Shown: positions 22,408 through 33,361 of the stretch, piece by piece
How the letters are laid out: every line of letters begins with the position of its first letter
How positions within the stretch are numbered: the stretch's first letter is position 1
Assembly: GCA_018340375.1 (NCBI GenBank)
Contig: JAFFJZ010000001.1
Location: 41,718,001 to 41,782,000 of the forward strand
DNA length: 64,000 nucleotides
Reading direction: 5' to 3'
Origin: Gonatopus flavifemur
Lineage: Eukaryota > Arthropoda > Insecta > Hymenoptera > Dryinidae
Notes under the pieces: model-generated
Told to the model about the DNA's origin: nothing
Database searches by the model: none
Seen by the model: only the letters and a program-made list of their open reading frames with translations
Position numbers and translations under genes: made by a program

Positions 22408-23193
22408 TACAATCATTTTCTCTTGAATTTCCATAAAAATTTCGCTGAATTATACACTTCCAGGAATGTATTCTTCTGGCAAGAGGAAATCATAATTTTA
22501 TCCCTCCGACATAAAAAAAATTTCTTAAATTCAAGAAAAATTTTCTCAAAACCAGCAAATTCCATTTGAAACAAAAGTATGTTCTTCTCTTATCAGAATC
22601 AAACATTTCTGTGAGTATAAGAAACTTTCTGAATTTCCAGAATACGTTTCAACAAATTAGTTGAAGTTTCCTGGAATCTAGTGAAATTTGTCTGAAAATT
22701 CAGAAAAAAGTGACTGTAAAATATTTTAGTTGTATTTTCTGAATTTCAAGAAGAAATCTTTTCTACAATCAGTGACTACTGATTGATTATATCGTGAAAT
22801 CTCACCGATTTCATCGAGTGATCGAATATCAACTGCAGATATAGGAAAATCACCTGATTCGAATTTGAGTAGCGAATATTTATTCATGAATTTTTTATCA
22901 TTCATTCGAACCTTATCTTTCCTATATCGTTTATTCGGGAAACCAACCAGGGCCCGTGGCCCTCTTCCTTGCTGAAAATGCCAGACAGATCCGGATAAAA
23001 AATAGTTGTCACGCTTCAAACGGTTTTCTTTCCAGGAAATCCGGTCAAAAACTGACAAAATTTCCACCTGGTTTTCCTCACGAATTACAGAACATGGAAT
23101 ATACTTTTACGAACTGATAGACAAAATTTGTCATTTTTTGACAGGATATTCCACAATGTTCAAAATTCTTGCGTGAAGCTTCAATTACATACA

Positions 23194-23334
23194 CTCCAAA
23201 CTGGAGTGTGTTAAAATTGACTACAAGAACACGGATAATGTGTGTAAATGTGTGTTTAACACGGATAAACCGTGTATAATAAACACTGTTTATCCGTGTT
23301 CTTGCAGTTAATTTTAACACACTTCAGTTTGCAG
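23194..23334. mobile_element. Hairpin with ~45-bp arms
   Basis: CTCCAAACTGGAGTGTGTTA pairs with TAACACACTTCAGTTTGCAG, and the inner GAACACGGATA pairs with TATCCGTGTTC. A central TAAACACGGATAAACCGTG forms a second smaller stem. Confidence 0.65.
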
Positions 23335-23792
23335 TTCATGAATGGAAATTGAGTTATCGAACTATATTCTTATGGGTAATATAATATAATAAAAATTGAG
23401 AATTCAATGATATGTAATTGAATTCCTTATTCACTCACCAAGAATTGAAAATTTCATTTACAAGGGTACTTGAAAAATGAATGAAATGTCAAGAAATTTT
23501 TAACAGCGCATGTTCAGTAATTCGGGACGAAACTAAGTAGAAATTTTGTCAGTTTTTGACCGAATTTCCTGGGGAAAAAATCGTTCAAATCGTGACAATT
23601 ATTTTTTGTTCGGATCTGCCTAGTACTTTCAGCAGGGGTAGTCAAATTTCTTCTGATAAATGATTAAAAAATCAAGCAATAAAATACCGCATCATATAGA
23701 TCACTCTGGGAGAAAAAGTTCCTGGGAACAGAAAATATTCAGTTAAATAGTTGCAATGAAATCACACTAGTCAAAAAATTATGAAAAATTGT

Positions 23793-24095
23793 CTGTAATG
23801 TTTTCTTGTTGTAACAAAAATTCTCTCACCTCAATTGAATTTTGATAATCTTGGCGTTAGAATATTGAAACTAAGATCAAGAAAAGTAGTCTTGATATCG
23901 TCATAAGCATTTTTCAAATGAGACTTATAGATTTTCTTGATGCGTTGAAGTTTTTATTGAGGACAATAAAATCTTTCTTGTTACCCATTAAACATTCCGT
24001 ATCTTGCGATATCTTTTAGATAGGCTTTAGATGTCCTATATAACACTTTTAGATAAGTTTGAGACCAATCCTTGTTCACAACTCGTCTGAAAGAT
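23793..24095 (+). repeat. Left inverted flank of the minisatellite composite
   Basis: Text such as CTGTAATGTTTTCTTGTTGT, GATAATCTTGGCGTTAGAAT, ATTTTTCAAATGAGACTTAT and GTTACCCATTAAACAT is repeated in reverse complement at 25960-26275. Identity looks roughly 75-85% by eye, and the left arm lacks about 70 bases present in the right arm (after AACAAAAATT). It lies just outside the 31-bp repeat. Confidence 0.75.
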
Positions 24096-24289
24096 ATCTC
24101 AAAGTGTTGTACAAAAAATCTGAAAACAAGGTAACGCGAAACACAAAATGTTTACTCGGTACAATAATGAATTTTTTTCCAATAAAATATTGACGTATCA
24201 CTTGGGACGATATCTGGCACACGATACCCTCGTCGGTACTTTTTTACTTTTTTTTTTAAAGATATTCAACAACACGTGTCATCTCACAT

Positions 24290-25365
24290 GCTGTCCAGAA
24301 CCCTCCGGATTCCGTGCAATGCTGTGCAGAACTCCCCAAATCCCGTGCAATGCTGTCCAGAACTCTTCGAATTCCGCGAAATGCTGGCCAGAACTATCCG
24401 AATTCCGTGCAATGCTGTCCGAAACTCTTCGAATTCCGTGCAATGCTGGCCAGAACCACTCGAAATTGAGGCAATGCTGGTCAGAACTATTCGAATTCCG
24501 TGGAATGCTGGCCAGAACTCTTCGAATTCCGTGCAATGCTGGCCAGGACTACTCGAAATCGAGGCAATGCTGGTTAGAACTCTCCGAATTCCGTGGAATG
24601 CTGTCCAGAACTCTTAGAATTCCCTGCAATGCTGTGCAGAACTCTCCCGATTCCGTGCAATCCTGTCCAGAACTCTTCGAATTCCGTGAAATGCTGGCCA
24701 GAACTATTCGAATTCCGTGCAATGCTGGCCAGAACTACTCGAAATCGAGGCAATGGTGGTCAGAACTATTCGAATTCCGTGAAATGCTGGCCAGAACTAT
24801 TCGAATTCCGTGCAATGCTGGCCAGAACTACTCGGAATCGAGGCAATGGTGGTCAGAACTATTCGAATTGTGTGCAATGCTGTCCAGAACTCTTCGAATT
24901 CCGTGCAATGCTGGCCAGAACCACTCGAAATTGAGGCAATGCTGGTCAGAACTATTCGAATTCCGTGGAATGCTGGCCAGAACTCTTCGAATTCCGTGCA
25001 ATCCTGTGCAGAACTATCCGAATTCCGTGCAATGCTGTCCGAAACTCTTCGAATTCCGTGCAATGCTGGCCAGAACCACTCGAAATTGAGGCAATGCTGG
25101 TCAGAACTATTCGAATTCCTCGCAATGCTGGTCAGAACTCTTCGAATTCCGTGAAATGCTGGCCGGAACTATCCGAATTTCGTGCAATGCTGTCCAGAAC
25201 TCTTCAAACTCCGTGCAATGCTGGCCAGAACTCCCCGTTATCGAGGCAATGCCGCCAGAACTATTCGAATTCCATGCAATGCTGGTCAGAACTGTTCGAA
25301 TTCCATGCAATGCTGGTCAGAACCATTCGAATCCTATGCAATGCTGGTCAGAACTGTAGTTCAGA
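24290..25365 (+). repeat. 31-bp minisatellite, about 34 units
   Basis: The unit reads approximately GAATTCCGTGCAATGCTGGC followed by CAGAACTATTC (31 bases). Successive GAATTCC starts at 24369, 24400, 24431, 24462, 24493 and 24524 are exactly 31 apart. Variant units (GAAATTGAGGCAATGCTGG) recur in blocks, and block matches at offsets of 465 and 620 bases (15 and 20 units) show higher-order duplication. Because the unit length is not a multiple of three and almost no unit carries a stop, all forward frames and the reverse strand stay open for hundreds of bases, and the predicted peptides repeat every 31 residues. Degenerate units trail on to about 25960 (e.g. CCAGAACTCTCGAGTTCTG). I regard it as non-coding satellite DNA in an intron. 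Confidence 0.95.
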
Positions 25366-25959
25366 CAGAAAGTCGGACGGGTAACCAGACGGGCTGTCAG
25401 GTCCTCGAAGTCCCCGTCCAAGCTGTATCAGTTGTTCTGCTGTATCAAAACTCCGATTCTCAACAAAAAAAAATATTTCGTCTCCTTGCGTCATCTCCAA
25501 ACTCGGCTTATCATGAAAGCAAAAACGAATTCACCCATTGTGCATGTGCGAACTCTGCATTTCCAACTCCTCCGTGTGTATTCCATCCCAGAACTTCGAG
25601 ATATTGATCCCTCCTTCCAATATTGCTCGCAATGCTATAGATTCGTCATAGAATCCAGCATATCATTGCCATAAATATTGAAAAACATTTTATATATCGC
25701 TTTTAATGATTGGAACTCTCTATTTCCCAGTTTCCCGCATGCTCACAATCCCAGAACTCTCGAGTTCTGATCGTCCCAACCTCTCATCGCTGGAATGCTA
25801 TCATCTCATTGTAGAACTTGGCATTCCATTTTTTCAAATTCAATTTTTCTGAGTCATATGAATAAAACTATTGTTCCAAATTATCGAGAACTTTAGAACT
25901 ATGGTGAATGCTACTGGAACTGCCACTTCTTCGTGCAATGCCAGCATTTGATATGCCAA

Positions 25960-26275
25960 CTTCACATTCACCTAAAGTATGTCTAAAGGATATCACAAGA
26001 TGTTTATTGGGTAACGAGAGAGATTTCATTGCCCTTACTAAAAACTTCATTGCATCAAGAAAATCTATAAGTCTCATTTGAAAAATGCTTATGGTGATCC
26101 CAAGACTGTTTTTCTTGATCTGAGATTCAATATTCTAACGCCAAGATCATCAAAGTTTTCTTGACGCGAGAGAATTTTTTTTTCATCGTAAGAAAAATTA
26201 GAATTGTCCCTATATCGAGAAAAGAATTTTCTCATGATAATAAAATTTTTGTTACAATAAGAAAACATTTCTGTG
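25960..26275 (-). repeat. Right inverted flank of the minisatellite composite
   Basis: Reverse complement of 23793-24095. GTTTATTGGGTAAC, ATAAGTCTCATTTGAAAAAT, TATTCTAACGCCAAGATCAT and ACAATAAGAAAACATT are the counterparts of the left flank. The inner edge blends into degenerate 31-bp units (GAACTGCCACTTCTTCGTGC), so the satellite originally reached the arms. Confidence 0.75.
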
Positions 26276-26426
26276 ATTGAAACATCTGGAATAATGGAAT
26301 GGAATCATTAAATTTTCACTCGCAGATTCAGAAGAGGGATATTTTTGTAATGTTTAAACCACATAAATAACCAATCTTTTCACCGATCATACTTCTTTAA
26401 ATAGTAACTATTTTCTTGTTTTTCAG

Positions 26427-26481
26427 AGAAAAACGGCAGAAGATTGAAGATATCAAAAAGAATATCAGGGACGCGATAGTG
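26427..26481 (+). CDS. Galphas: G-alpha-s coding exon, start of helical domain
   Basis: The 55-bp exon follows CTTGTTTTTCAG and is followed by GTAAGA. Joined to the P-loop exon it completes an Ala codon and reads EKRQKIEDIKKNIRDAIV, the linker and first long helix of the alpha-helical domain that closes over bound GTP. The 'EKRQKI' and 'KKNIRDAI' strings are characteristic of animal G-alpha-s. The exon ends on a codon boundary. Confidence 0.96.
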
Positions 26482-26889
26482 GTAAGAATTACTTTATCTT
26501 TCTCAATTTATGTTTCGCAAAATTCAATTCACAGTATTTTGGTATCAAGTAAAGAATTGGAATCTTTGTATTTTGAGGGATATTCCTTGGACGATCCATG
26601 TATGAATGAAAAGAGAAATGATTGATAGTGATAGAAGTAGATTTGGATTAATCAAATGTGCTTGATTATACCACTCGGCTTCCAAATAGAAGAGCAAAAT
26701 TATAGGATTGTATACTTCCTATTGTATGTAGGATTGTATGTATGAATGAAAAAGAATGTAGTTTCGAAGATATTGGATACAAATATATGTCAGTTAACGT
26801 TGTTTTATATTCCAAGGTGATGTAGAAGAATTCATGGGTTGGTAGATATTAAGCATTTTCAATTTTCGACGAAAATAATATGGAATACG

Positions 26890-27093
26890 CACGGAATTTT
26901 TTGCTGTGACAGCAATTTTGTTAGAGCCGGCGGCAATTTTTCAGCTGTGGCAGCAAAAACTGTCGACTTCTCCGGCAAAATATTTTTGGTATTGTGTGCA
27001 TGGTGATGACAATTTTTTTAGTTTTCTATGAACTAGTATTTGCTATTCTATGTTACCTTAATTTGTTGTATCAGCAAATCTTTTTTCACCGTG
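26890..27093. mobile_element. MITE, AGCT-rich 'CACGGAATTTTTTGCTGTG'
   Basis: Starts CACGGAATTTTTTGCTGTGA and ends CAAATCTTTTTTCACCGTG. Interior GCTGTGGCAGCAAAAACTGT and TCGACTTCTCCGGC match the copies at 37608-37830 and 54501-54857. Confidence 0.6.
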
Positions 27094-27540
27094 TGCGTTG
27101 TGGTTGTGTCAGAAGTTGCAAACCACTCTCACAATTGCCGAATCAAACTGAAATTTCATAACTAAATGCTTTTATCGAATCAGACTGGGTATTTTAAAGT
27201 TCAATTGAATTGATCCAACTTGATATCGAGAATTTCATTCAATCATTGAAGGTGAAAATAATCAAAAAACAGGACAATATAATGATATGAGCAGTAAAAA
27301 GCTTGCAATCGAAATTACTATTATTGCTTCAGAGTTAACGTTAGGTATTATCAGTTCCAAAGGGAACCAGTTAAGAAAATTGTAATAAAGTAATTTGGAA
27401 ACCCACGTGCAATTATGCAAGTTGCTTTGTACACGAAGACAAATGCATTATACAAATTTCGTTTCTGATATCTATCAGTTAGCAAGTATGAAATCAAATT
27501 ATGATGAGCAATAAAATGTGTGGAAAATTATTGAGAACTA

Positions 27541-27771
27541 CACTGTTAGAAAAGTTCTTAAAGTTAATCCGGAATTCTTCATGAAATATCATATTTTCAT
27601 ATTAAATTTAATATTAGTTTAATGATTATTCATTGAATTTCCCAAATATGTTATTTAAATTGAGAAGAAAATTCGTAAGACTAAGAATTATATTATTGAA
27701 TTCAATAATTTATTATGAATTCTGTTTCATCAATTGTTTATGTAAAAAACTTCATAACCTGTTCAACAGTG
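27541..27771. mobile_element. MITE, family 'CACTGTTAGAAAA…TTATGTAAAAAACTTCATAA'
   Basis: Begins CACTGTTAGAAAAGTTCTTA after TA and ends TTCATAACCTGTTCAACAGTG. The same subterminal TTTATGTAAAAAACTTCATA is present at 46197-46475 and 55655-55922, giving three copies of one family in this window. Confidence 0.75.
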
Positions 27772-28121
27772 CAGTACATAGATATTAATCAGCTCACACT
27801 CTTTTCACTGGCGGGGGATTCATAAGAAAAACTCGTAAATAACTGACGTAGGATGGAGCGCTCTTCCTAACGAGGGACTCATTAAGTAAACTAAGTGGGC
27901 CCTACGAATAACTGATGAGGCACTTACCAGGCTTTTACGAGACTTTCATTGGTACTTGACGAGACCTTGACATGTACAAATTCTTCCTCCATTATTCCTT
28001 TATCTGAAATCTCCTTTAGTTCGAATTTTCCTCAATGAACAATCAATTGCCAACAATTAAGAGTTGTTTCGAAATAAGAATATTTTAGGATTGTGATTGT
28101 ATTGAAAATAAACTTCTACCA

Positions 28122-28719
28122 CACTGAGAAAAAGGATAGTGAACTCAACTACGCACGACAGTTGGATACGTTCAAATGCAATCCTTCGTCAACTCTTTTT
28201 GAATACAAGGTTCATTTAAGTATGCGTAGTTGAGTCAACTACAAATCTACACTGTAAAAAAAATGTTGCTGAAGTTTGAATCGTCTATTAAAAAGAATTG
28301 GCAATCGAATAACAAAATGTTCAGCAGTTAAAGACCAAAACTCTTACAGTAGATTCTTCGGACGATGTTTGTAGTTGCAAAGAGTGATTTCCAGAAGGTA
28401 AAAACCGATTATTTGTCAAATTTGGTGAGTTTGCACTTCTCTTTCGTTTCTATAAACGATTCAAACTTCAGAAACATTTAAAAAATACTTCCAACACTGC
28501 CAAAAAAAGCTTGGCAGTTTTTTTCACAAACTTTCTTCGGAAATTATCGTAAGAAAGTTTGTAAATATCCAAAAAGTTTTATGATTTTACGTAGATTTTT
28601 GAAATTCCCCAAACTTGTGTTTGTCAGTTCACGAAGAAAGTTCGAAAATTATTTTTCCAAAACAAGGTTGTATCCAATTGTCGTGTTTAGTTGACACCAC
28701 TATTCTTCTGTTCTCAGTG
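28122..28719. mobile_element. CACTGAGAAAAAGG element with nested insertions
   Basis: The outer ends CACTGAGAAAAAGGATAGTG and CACTATTCTTCTGTTCTCAGTG are inverted, with ACTCAACTACGCACGACAGT and a matching GTCGTGTTTAGTTGACACC. Inside are a copy of the 'GCTGAAGTTTGAATCG' family (28262-28480) and, next to it, text (CTGCCAAAAAAAGCTTGGCA) shared with 29767-30014. Confidence 0.65.
28262..28480. mobile_element. Nested copy of the 'ATGTYGCTGAAGTTTGAATCG' family
   Basis: ATGTTGCTGAAGTTTGAATCG-type left end (28265) and right end ACGATTCAAACTTCAGAAACAT (28460-28480) are inverted, as in the copy with a clean 8-bp duplication at 49423-49610. Confidence 0.65.
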
Positions 28720-28819
28720 CATCTTTTTTGATTTAACAATGATCGCAGTTTTCAATTGTATCTCAATTGGATTTTGATGAAAAAATATTCTTCATCCGAT
28801 TTTTATTCGTTCTACCATA

Positions 28820-29002
28820 CACAATAAAAAGTCGGACCAAGTGTGGCTGCATCTTACTTGAAAACTTGACTAAAATTCAGTCTTTTTCATTGTATCCGCA
28901 TTTGTTTTGGATGCTTACTTTCACCTGAGATAGGGCTAGTTTTGACTGCATCTTAAAATAAGCCGATATTTCAGATGAGAGTAAGTTTTACTTTTTACAG
29001 TG
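28820..29002. mobile_element. MITE, best copy of the 'CACTGTAAAAAGT' family
   Basis: TA at 28818-28819 and 29003-29004 borders an element starting CACAATAAAAAGTCGGAC and ending AAGTTTTACTTTTTACAGTG. Relative to 240-397 and 2141-2297 it is in the opposite orientation. Confidence 0.75.
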
Positions 29003-29766
29003 TAGCATCGGTAATTACTTAAAATTACCATTGACCGATGAGTAGTACCTCACTAGTTTTGTTCAACCAGTGCTTATTAGATTCAACTTATCGATTACTG
29101 ACTAGTCCCTGGTCAACTTTCTCAAATAGTTTTTGCATTTTAGTTTTTCTTCATCGGTCATGGAGAAATACTTGCGATATTTCTACCGGAGTTGTGATGA
29201 ATGGTCAAAAATTGTTATTTAAATAATTATTCCTTTTTTTCCGTGTGTTGGAAAATTGCTGAACAATATAAGGCATATATTTCTCTATGTTTCCTATTAT
29301 TCACACTCATCCCACTAGTCGAGTGAAAAAATTTTATAATATTTGAAATTTTCATATAGAATTGATAAAATGATCTATTTTTCGCAAATTTCTTAGTTTC
29401 CAAGACTCAAAACGGAATTGAAGTTCTTCAGAACCCAAATTGAATGTAGCCTGTTAATAAATTTCATGATTGAAGGAAAAGCTAATTGATATGAAAATGA
29501 AAATCTCTCTGTAAACGTAATGTATGAAAAAATATTATTCAAGATGTTATGCGAATGAAGATGACTCGTTACACACACATCATAATATTCCATTTTGTTG
29601 ATCCTTATGCAGCGTAGAAAATATTTCATATTGAATCATTAGAAAATCTCAAATTTAAATCTGTTGACAATTTTGTGAGTTTTCATAATCAAATATGTCA
29701 TCATGAATCGTTATGAATTGCTGATACACTCTGATCACAGATGTTTTCATCAGAAGTTATTCACAA

Positions 29767-30014
29767 CACTGTAAAAAATATACTTCCTAAACTGCCAAAG
29801 AAGTTTGGCAGTTTTTTACACAAACTTTTTTTGTAAATTACCAAACAAAAGTTTGTAAGCATTCAAAAAATTTTGTGATTTTACGAAGATTTTTGAGAAT
29901 TCACAAACTTTTGTTCGGCAATTTACAAAAAAGGTTCGGAAATTGTTTTTCCAAACCAAGTTTGGAAATTTCCAAGCATTTTTATTTGGAATTCAACAAA
30001 TTTTTTTTACAGTG
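29767..30014. mobile_element. MITE, 'CACTGTAAAAAATATACTTCC'
   Basis: Starts CACTGTAAAAAATATACTTC and ends AATTTTTTTTACAGTG. The interior is built of TTGGCAGTTTTTTACACAAA and ACAAACTTTTGTTCGGCAA words in inverted orientation. It ends only about 80 bases before the acceptor of the exon at 30094. Confidence 0.7.
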
Positions 30015-30093
30015 AATCATAGAGTAATTATTGTACTATTCTAAGATATTTAAGTATTTCATGACAATGAAATTGTGATTTGTTTATTTTCAG

Positions 30094-30213
30094 ACGATAA
30101 CTAGCGCCATGAGTACATTAACACCACCAGTATCGTTAGAAGACTCTTCTAATCAAAGTAGAGTCGACTATGTTTTGGATGTTTCGTCTTCCCCGGACTT
30201 CGATTATCCTCCG
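30094..30213 (+). CDS. Galphas: G-alpha-s coding exon, helical-domain variable loop
   Basis: The 120-bp, phase-0 exon is bordered by TTTATTTTCAG and GTGAGT. It encodes [18 protein letters not shown], a less conserved stretch, then VDYVLDV and SSPDFDYPP. The 'TPPV' and 'SPDFDYPP' landmarks are those of animal G-alpha-s and are absent from other alpha classes. Its middle (LEDSSNQSR) differs from the commoner insect form, which fits the known variability of this loop. 'TSAM' replaces the usual 'TGAM'. Confidence 0.96.
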
Positions 30214-31052
30214 GTGAGTTTTAATTGAAATTCTTGAATCGGTAACATGCATGCAAAGGAGGAGAGTCAGGAAAGATCATTTTATCTCTATTAGCAAAAT
30301 GAAGTCAGGCACCAAGCTTGACCGCATGTATAGTTGTATTGTAAAATACAAATAGACTGTAATGAGTTTCAATACTCCCTTAGATGAATGATGTATTTTT
30401 GTCACAGCACTTTCATTCCAATCCTTCGCAATGTTCACGAAAAATTTAGCGAAGTTAGAATTGGAATTGTTTCTACGTGGAACGAAATTTTTAGATGTAT
30501 CTAAATTCTAGCTCTCACAATTCAATATCTTAACAACCATAGGAAAGATACTTTCTTAGCAACATAGCCAACTTTCGCTTATGAAAACTACAAATTTTGC
30601 TGCAGCAGCTAAAATTCAGCTATTGCAACTGAAAAATAGCTATCCTTCTCACAATTAATTCTTTTTTTCCACGAAAATCCTGATTTGGAATGAAGAGAAG
30701 ATGAAAGGAAAAATCATACATTTCTCATATGAATCAAATTGATCTCAAATCTTCTGCAACGAATGAATAAAAAGTTGATTCTTTCAAATTTGAATTTTTC
30801 CCCAAATCCTCATTCGATGTAAAGGGATTTAGGATAATTCAAAATGTACGCGCAATCAGAGGTTATTTGTTCTTTTCAGACGATTTGCTATCGATTGTTT
30901 CATATGAGAAGTACACCAAAAATTATTCAATTCAGTGTTATCCACACAAAAAATTGGAATAAGAAAATAGATTCCAATCCGTTGATATTTATTTGAATTC
31001 ATAATGTTATGGCTTCGATGTGACCGATTTTCTACTTCGTAACGCGGAATTA

Positions 31053-31312
31053 CACGCAGAGAGAAGTTACCTAAAAAATTACTATACTTTACAGTAAAGT
31101 AGGGACAAAATCACATTTCGGGATTACGTATTATATTTTGTCATTGAAATTACTATACTTTTTATCAATAAATAACAGAATTTTGTCCCTCTTCACTAGA
31201 AAATAAGGTAATTTTAATGACAAAATATCATGCATAACCCCAAAATGTGATTTTGTTTTGTCCTATTTTACTGTGAAGTGTAGTAATTTTTTAGGTGACT
31301 TTTCTCTGCGTG
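31053..31312. mobile_element. MITE with ~95-bp inverted ends, 'CACGCAGAGAGAAGT'
   Basis: TA-flanked. Starts CACGCAGAGAGAAGTTACCT and ends AGGTGACTTTTCTCTGCGTG. The arms share AAAAATTACTATACTTTACA and GGGACAAAATCACATTT with their complements. Tip variant of the CACTGAGAGAAA group. Confidence 0.8.
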
Positions 31313-33130
31313 TAGAACGAAATGATTTTAGTTGATAGTTAGGAATCACAATGGGACGAAAAATAACTTAGTTAGTGCCATAAATGGACCTTACGAGTCT
31401 TATAACTATAACCCATGTGTGTATGGACCAATGACCCAATGATGGACCAAGCCTGGCACAAGACCTGCGTCAACTGTATTCAACTGTCATTTTCGGTTGT
31501 ATTACGCGAGGTTTGATTTTATATTTCGATTCGTGGATATGAAACAAACGATGGGTAGTGTATACATAAGCATGAAGTCTTCTCCTTTACAATACAAAAT
31601 ATAAATATATCACCAACTACATTATTTGAAATAATATGATGTTCAAGTGAAACTCACACTGAACATGTATTCAATTTACAAGAGTCGAGTAGTAAGAAAT
31701 ACTATGGAATTTAGAACTACAGTTCTTGTAAAATTCACTCTCTTCGAAGTTAACCGTGACAAATCAATGTTTACTCAACATCGATTATTCCCGTAACTAT
31801 ACAGATCTATCAAATATATATGGCGAGTTATATTTTTTATTCTTTTTTTAGTCTGAGGAATCAAAAAATTTAATTAGAAGTTTATAAGCCGGTATTGGTA
31901 ATTCGTATATCTTTTTTTTCCGTGCGGTCCAATTCATTTACCAAGCATCAACCAATGCTTCTCTTTGATCGCTGATATGGGTGAAAAAAGTAATTGATTC
32001 ATATTTCAGTTCATGACTCTCTCCCTCAGAATACCGTACATGAATTATCTTAAGAGGATAGAAAAAATGTGACAAGACTGAGACAAGCTTGTATGATCAT
32101 TGGAAAATTTGCGTTCTTTGATATTTTAATCAATTATGATTCTATCGTTAAATTATGCTCAAACTAAACTAATAAGATCTTACTGAAATACCATGCCATA
32201 AATCTTATAATGATTTGATCCCGTACGGAATCCAACATTGGAATCCCCCGGTTCAACCGAAAAACTGATGGGTTATGTTCACGTGTATATCATCCCTAGT
32301 GAGCATAATTATCGGCCCAGGTCTGACCCGAGCCTGCCCCAGAGTGGGCAGCCTTCACCCAAGCTTGTCCCAATAGTTATAACTTAATAAATTTATAAAC
32401 ATTGTGTCACTCATGTGGTTGGCACCATTGTTCTCAACGAATGCTCGATTTTTACACTTGTACCAAATGTAGTGACCATTTCAAAAATATTAAGAAATGT
32501 ACCATAACCGACTATCGGTTGGGAACAACGGGACAATCATGGAACAATATTGGGCCCATTGTTCTTCACGGAGGTTTGTTTCTGACACATGTGTCAACCT
32601 TGGGTTTTTTTCAGTCTTGGCAATACTGGTACATGGGTAACCTAAACTAGCGCCATTCAAAATTTGCCAATTGAGGGCTTGCCATGGCTGAGTGTGTCGA
32701 TCCTTCTTTGTGCACTTTCATAATGTGCCATATTCACGCCGTAAATGACTATAGCTGTTGTTCCACGCCAAAACAGTGCCTAAGAGCTATCTTCTATTAG
32801 GATGGTTATTTTATATTTTGTATTCAAATAGGGTAATGGGGTTGATGAAACTATTTGAAAATCTGTATTTATAATACTTGTTTTGAACTTCTCTGTATTT
32901 TCTACCCTGAAAACTCAAATCCTAACTTTTATACACATTTATATGAAGCAATCGAAACGTAGATCTTATACGACCTTCATTTTGCAATAAATTTTATAAA
33001 CTCATGATTGAACTAAATTTTCAATGACAAGTTCCATGATGTTCATATTTATCTGATGGAGGAAATATCAGACCATTTCTCACAGTACTTTTTAAACAGA
33101 ATATCTTTCAATTCATTCCTGACATTTTTG

Positions 33131-33361
33131 CACTGAGAGAAAGGTACCTAGCTGCGGCAATTAAAATTCAGCTGTCCCAGCTAAAGTTTAGCTGGCGTAA
33201 ATAAAAGTCTAGTTGTCTGAAATATGAATACAGCAATTTATTCAAGGCAACTAAATAATTTAGCTGTGACAAATAAAATTTATTTGGTTCAACTAAATTT
33301 TTATTCAGAATGACTAGATTTCCTAGCTGTCTAATATTCAACTAAACCCTTTTTCTCAGTT
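33131..33361. mobile_element. CACTGAGAGAAAGG MITE with AGCT-rich interior
   Basis: Starts CACTGAGAGAAAGGTACCTA and ends ACTAAACCCTTTTTCTCAGT. The interior (CAGCTGTCCCAGCTAAAGT, TTTAGCTGTGACAAATAAA) matches the middle element of the nest at 34486-34943. Confidence 0.65.

Larger units (their letters stand above)
20568..26426 (+). other. G-alpha-s intron (5.9 kb)
   Basis: GTGAGT…TTTTTCAG intron joining the P-loop exon to the next. It contains small foldbacks (20854-21124, 21256-21419, 22200-22407, 23194-23334) and the 31-bp minisatellite with its inverted flanks (23793-26275). The stretch 21430-22200 is plain AT-rich sequence with a repeated AATATAAAAAGGATC motif near 21895 and 21950. The stretch 22410-23190 shows many TTTCTTGAATTTC/GAAATTCAAGAAA words but no clear element ends. 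Confidence 0.85.
26482..30093 (+). other. G-alpha-s intron (3.6 kb)
   Basis: GTAAGA…TATTTTCAG intron. It holds MITEs at 26890-27093, 27541-27771, 28122-28719, 28820-29002 and 29767-30014. The stretch 26490-26880 has no recognised element; 27100-27540 and 29020-29760 are plain AT-rich sequence. The segment 27800-28000 carries loose inverted words (ACTCGTAAATAACTGACG, ACGAATAACTGATGAGG) that suggest a decayed element. Confidence 0.85.

Noticed and set aside
24148..25089. 313-codon open frame and several 110-140-codon frames on both strands
   Set aside because: All arise from the 31-bp satellite lacking stops. The peptides are the same 31-residue repeat in shifted registers, with no start context or domain.
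24290..25365. Regular repeats resembling a CRISPR array
   Set aside because: Units are contiguous 31-bp tandems without unique spacers, in eukaryotic intron DNA.
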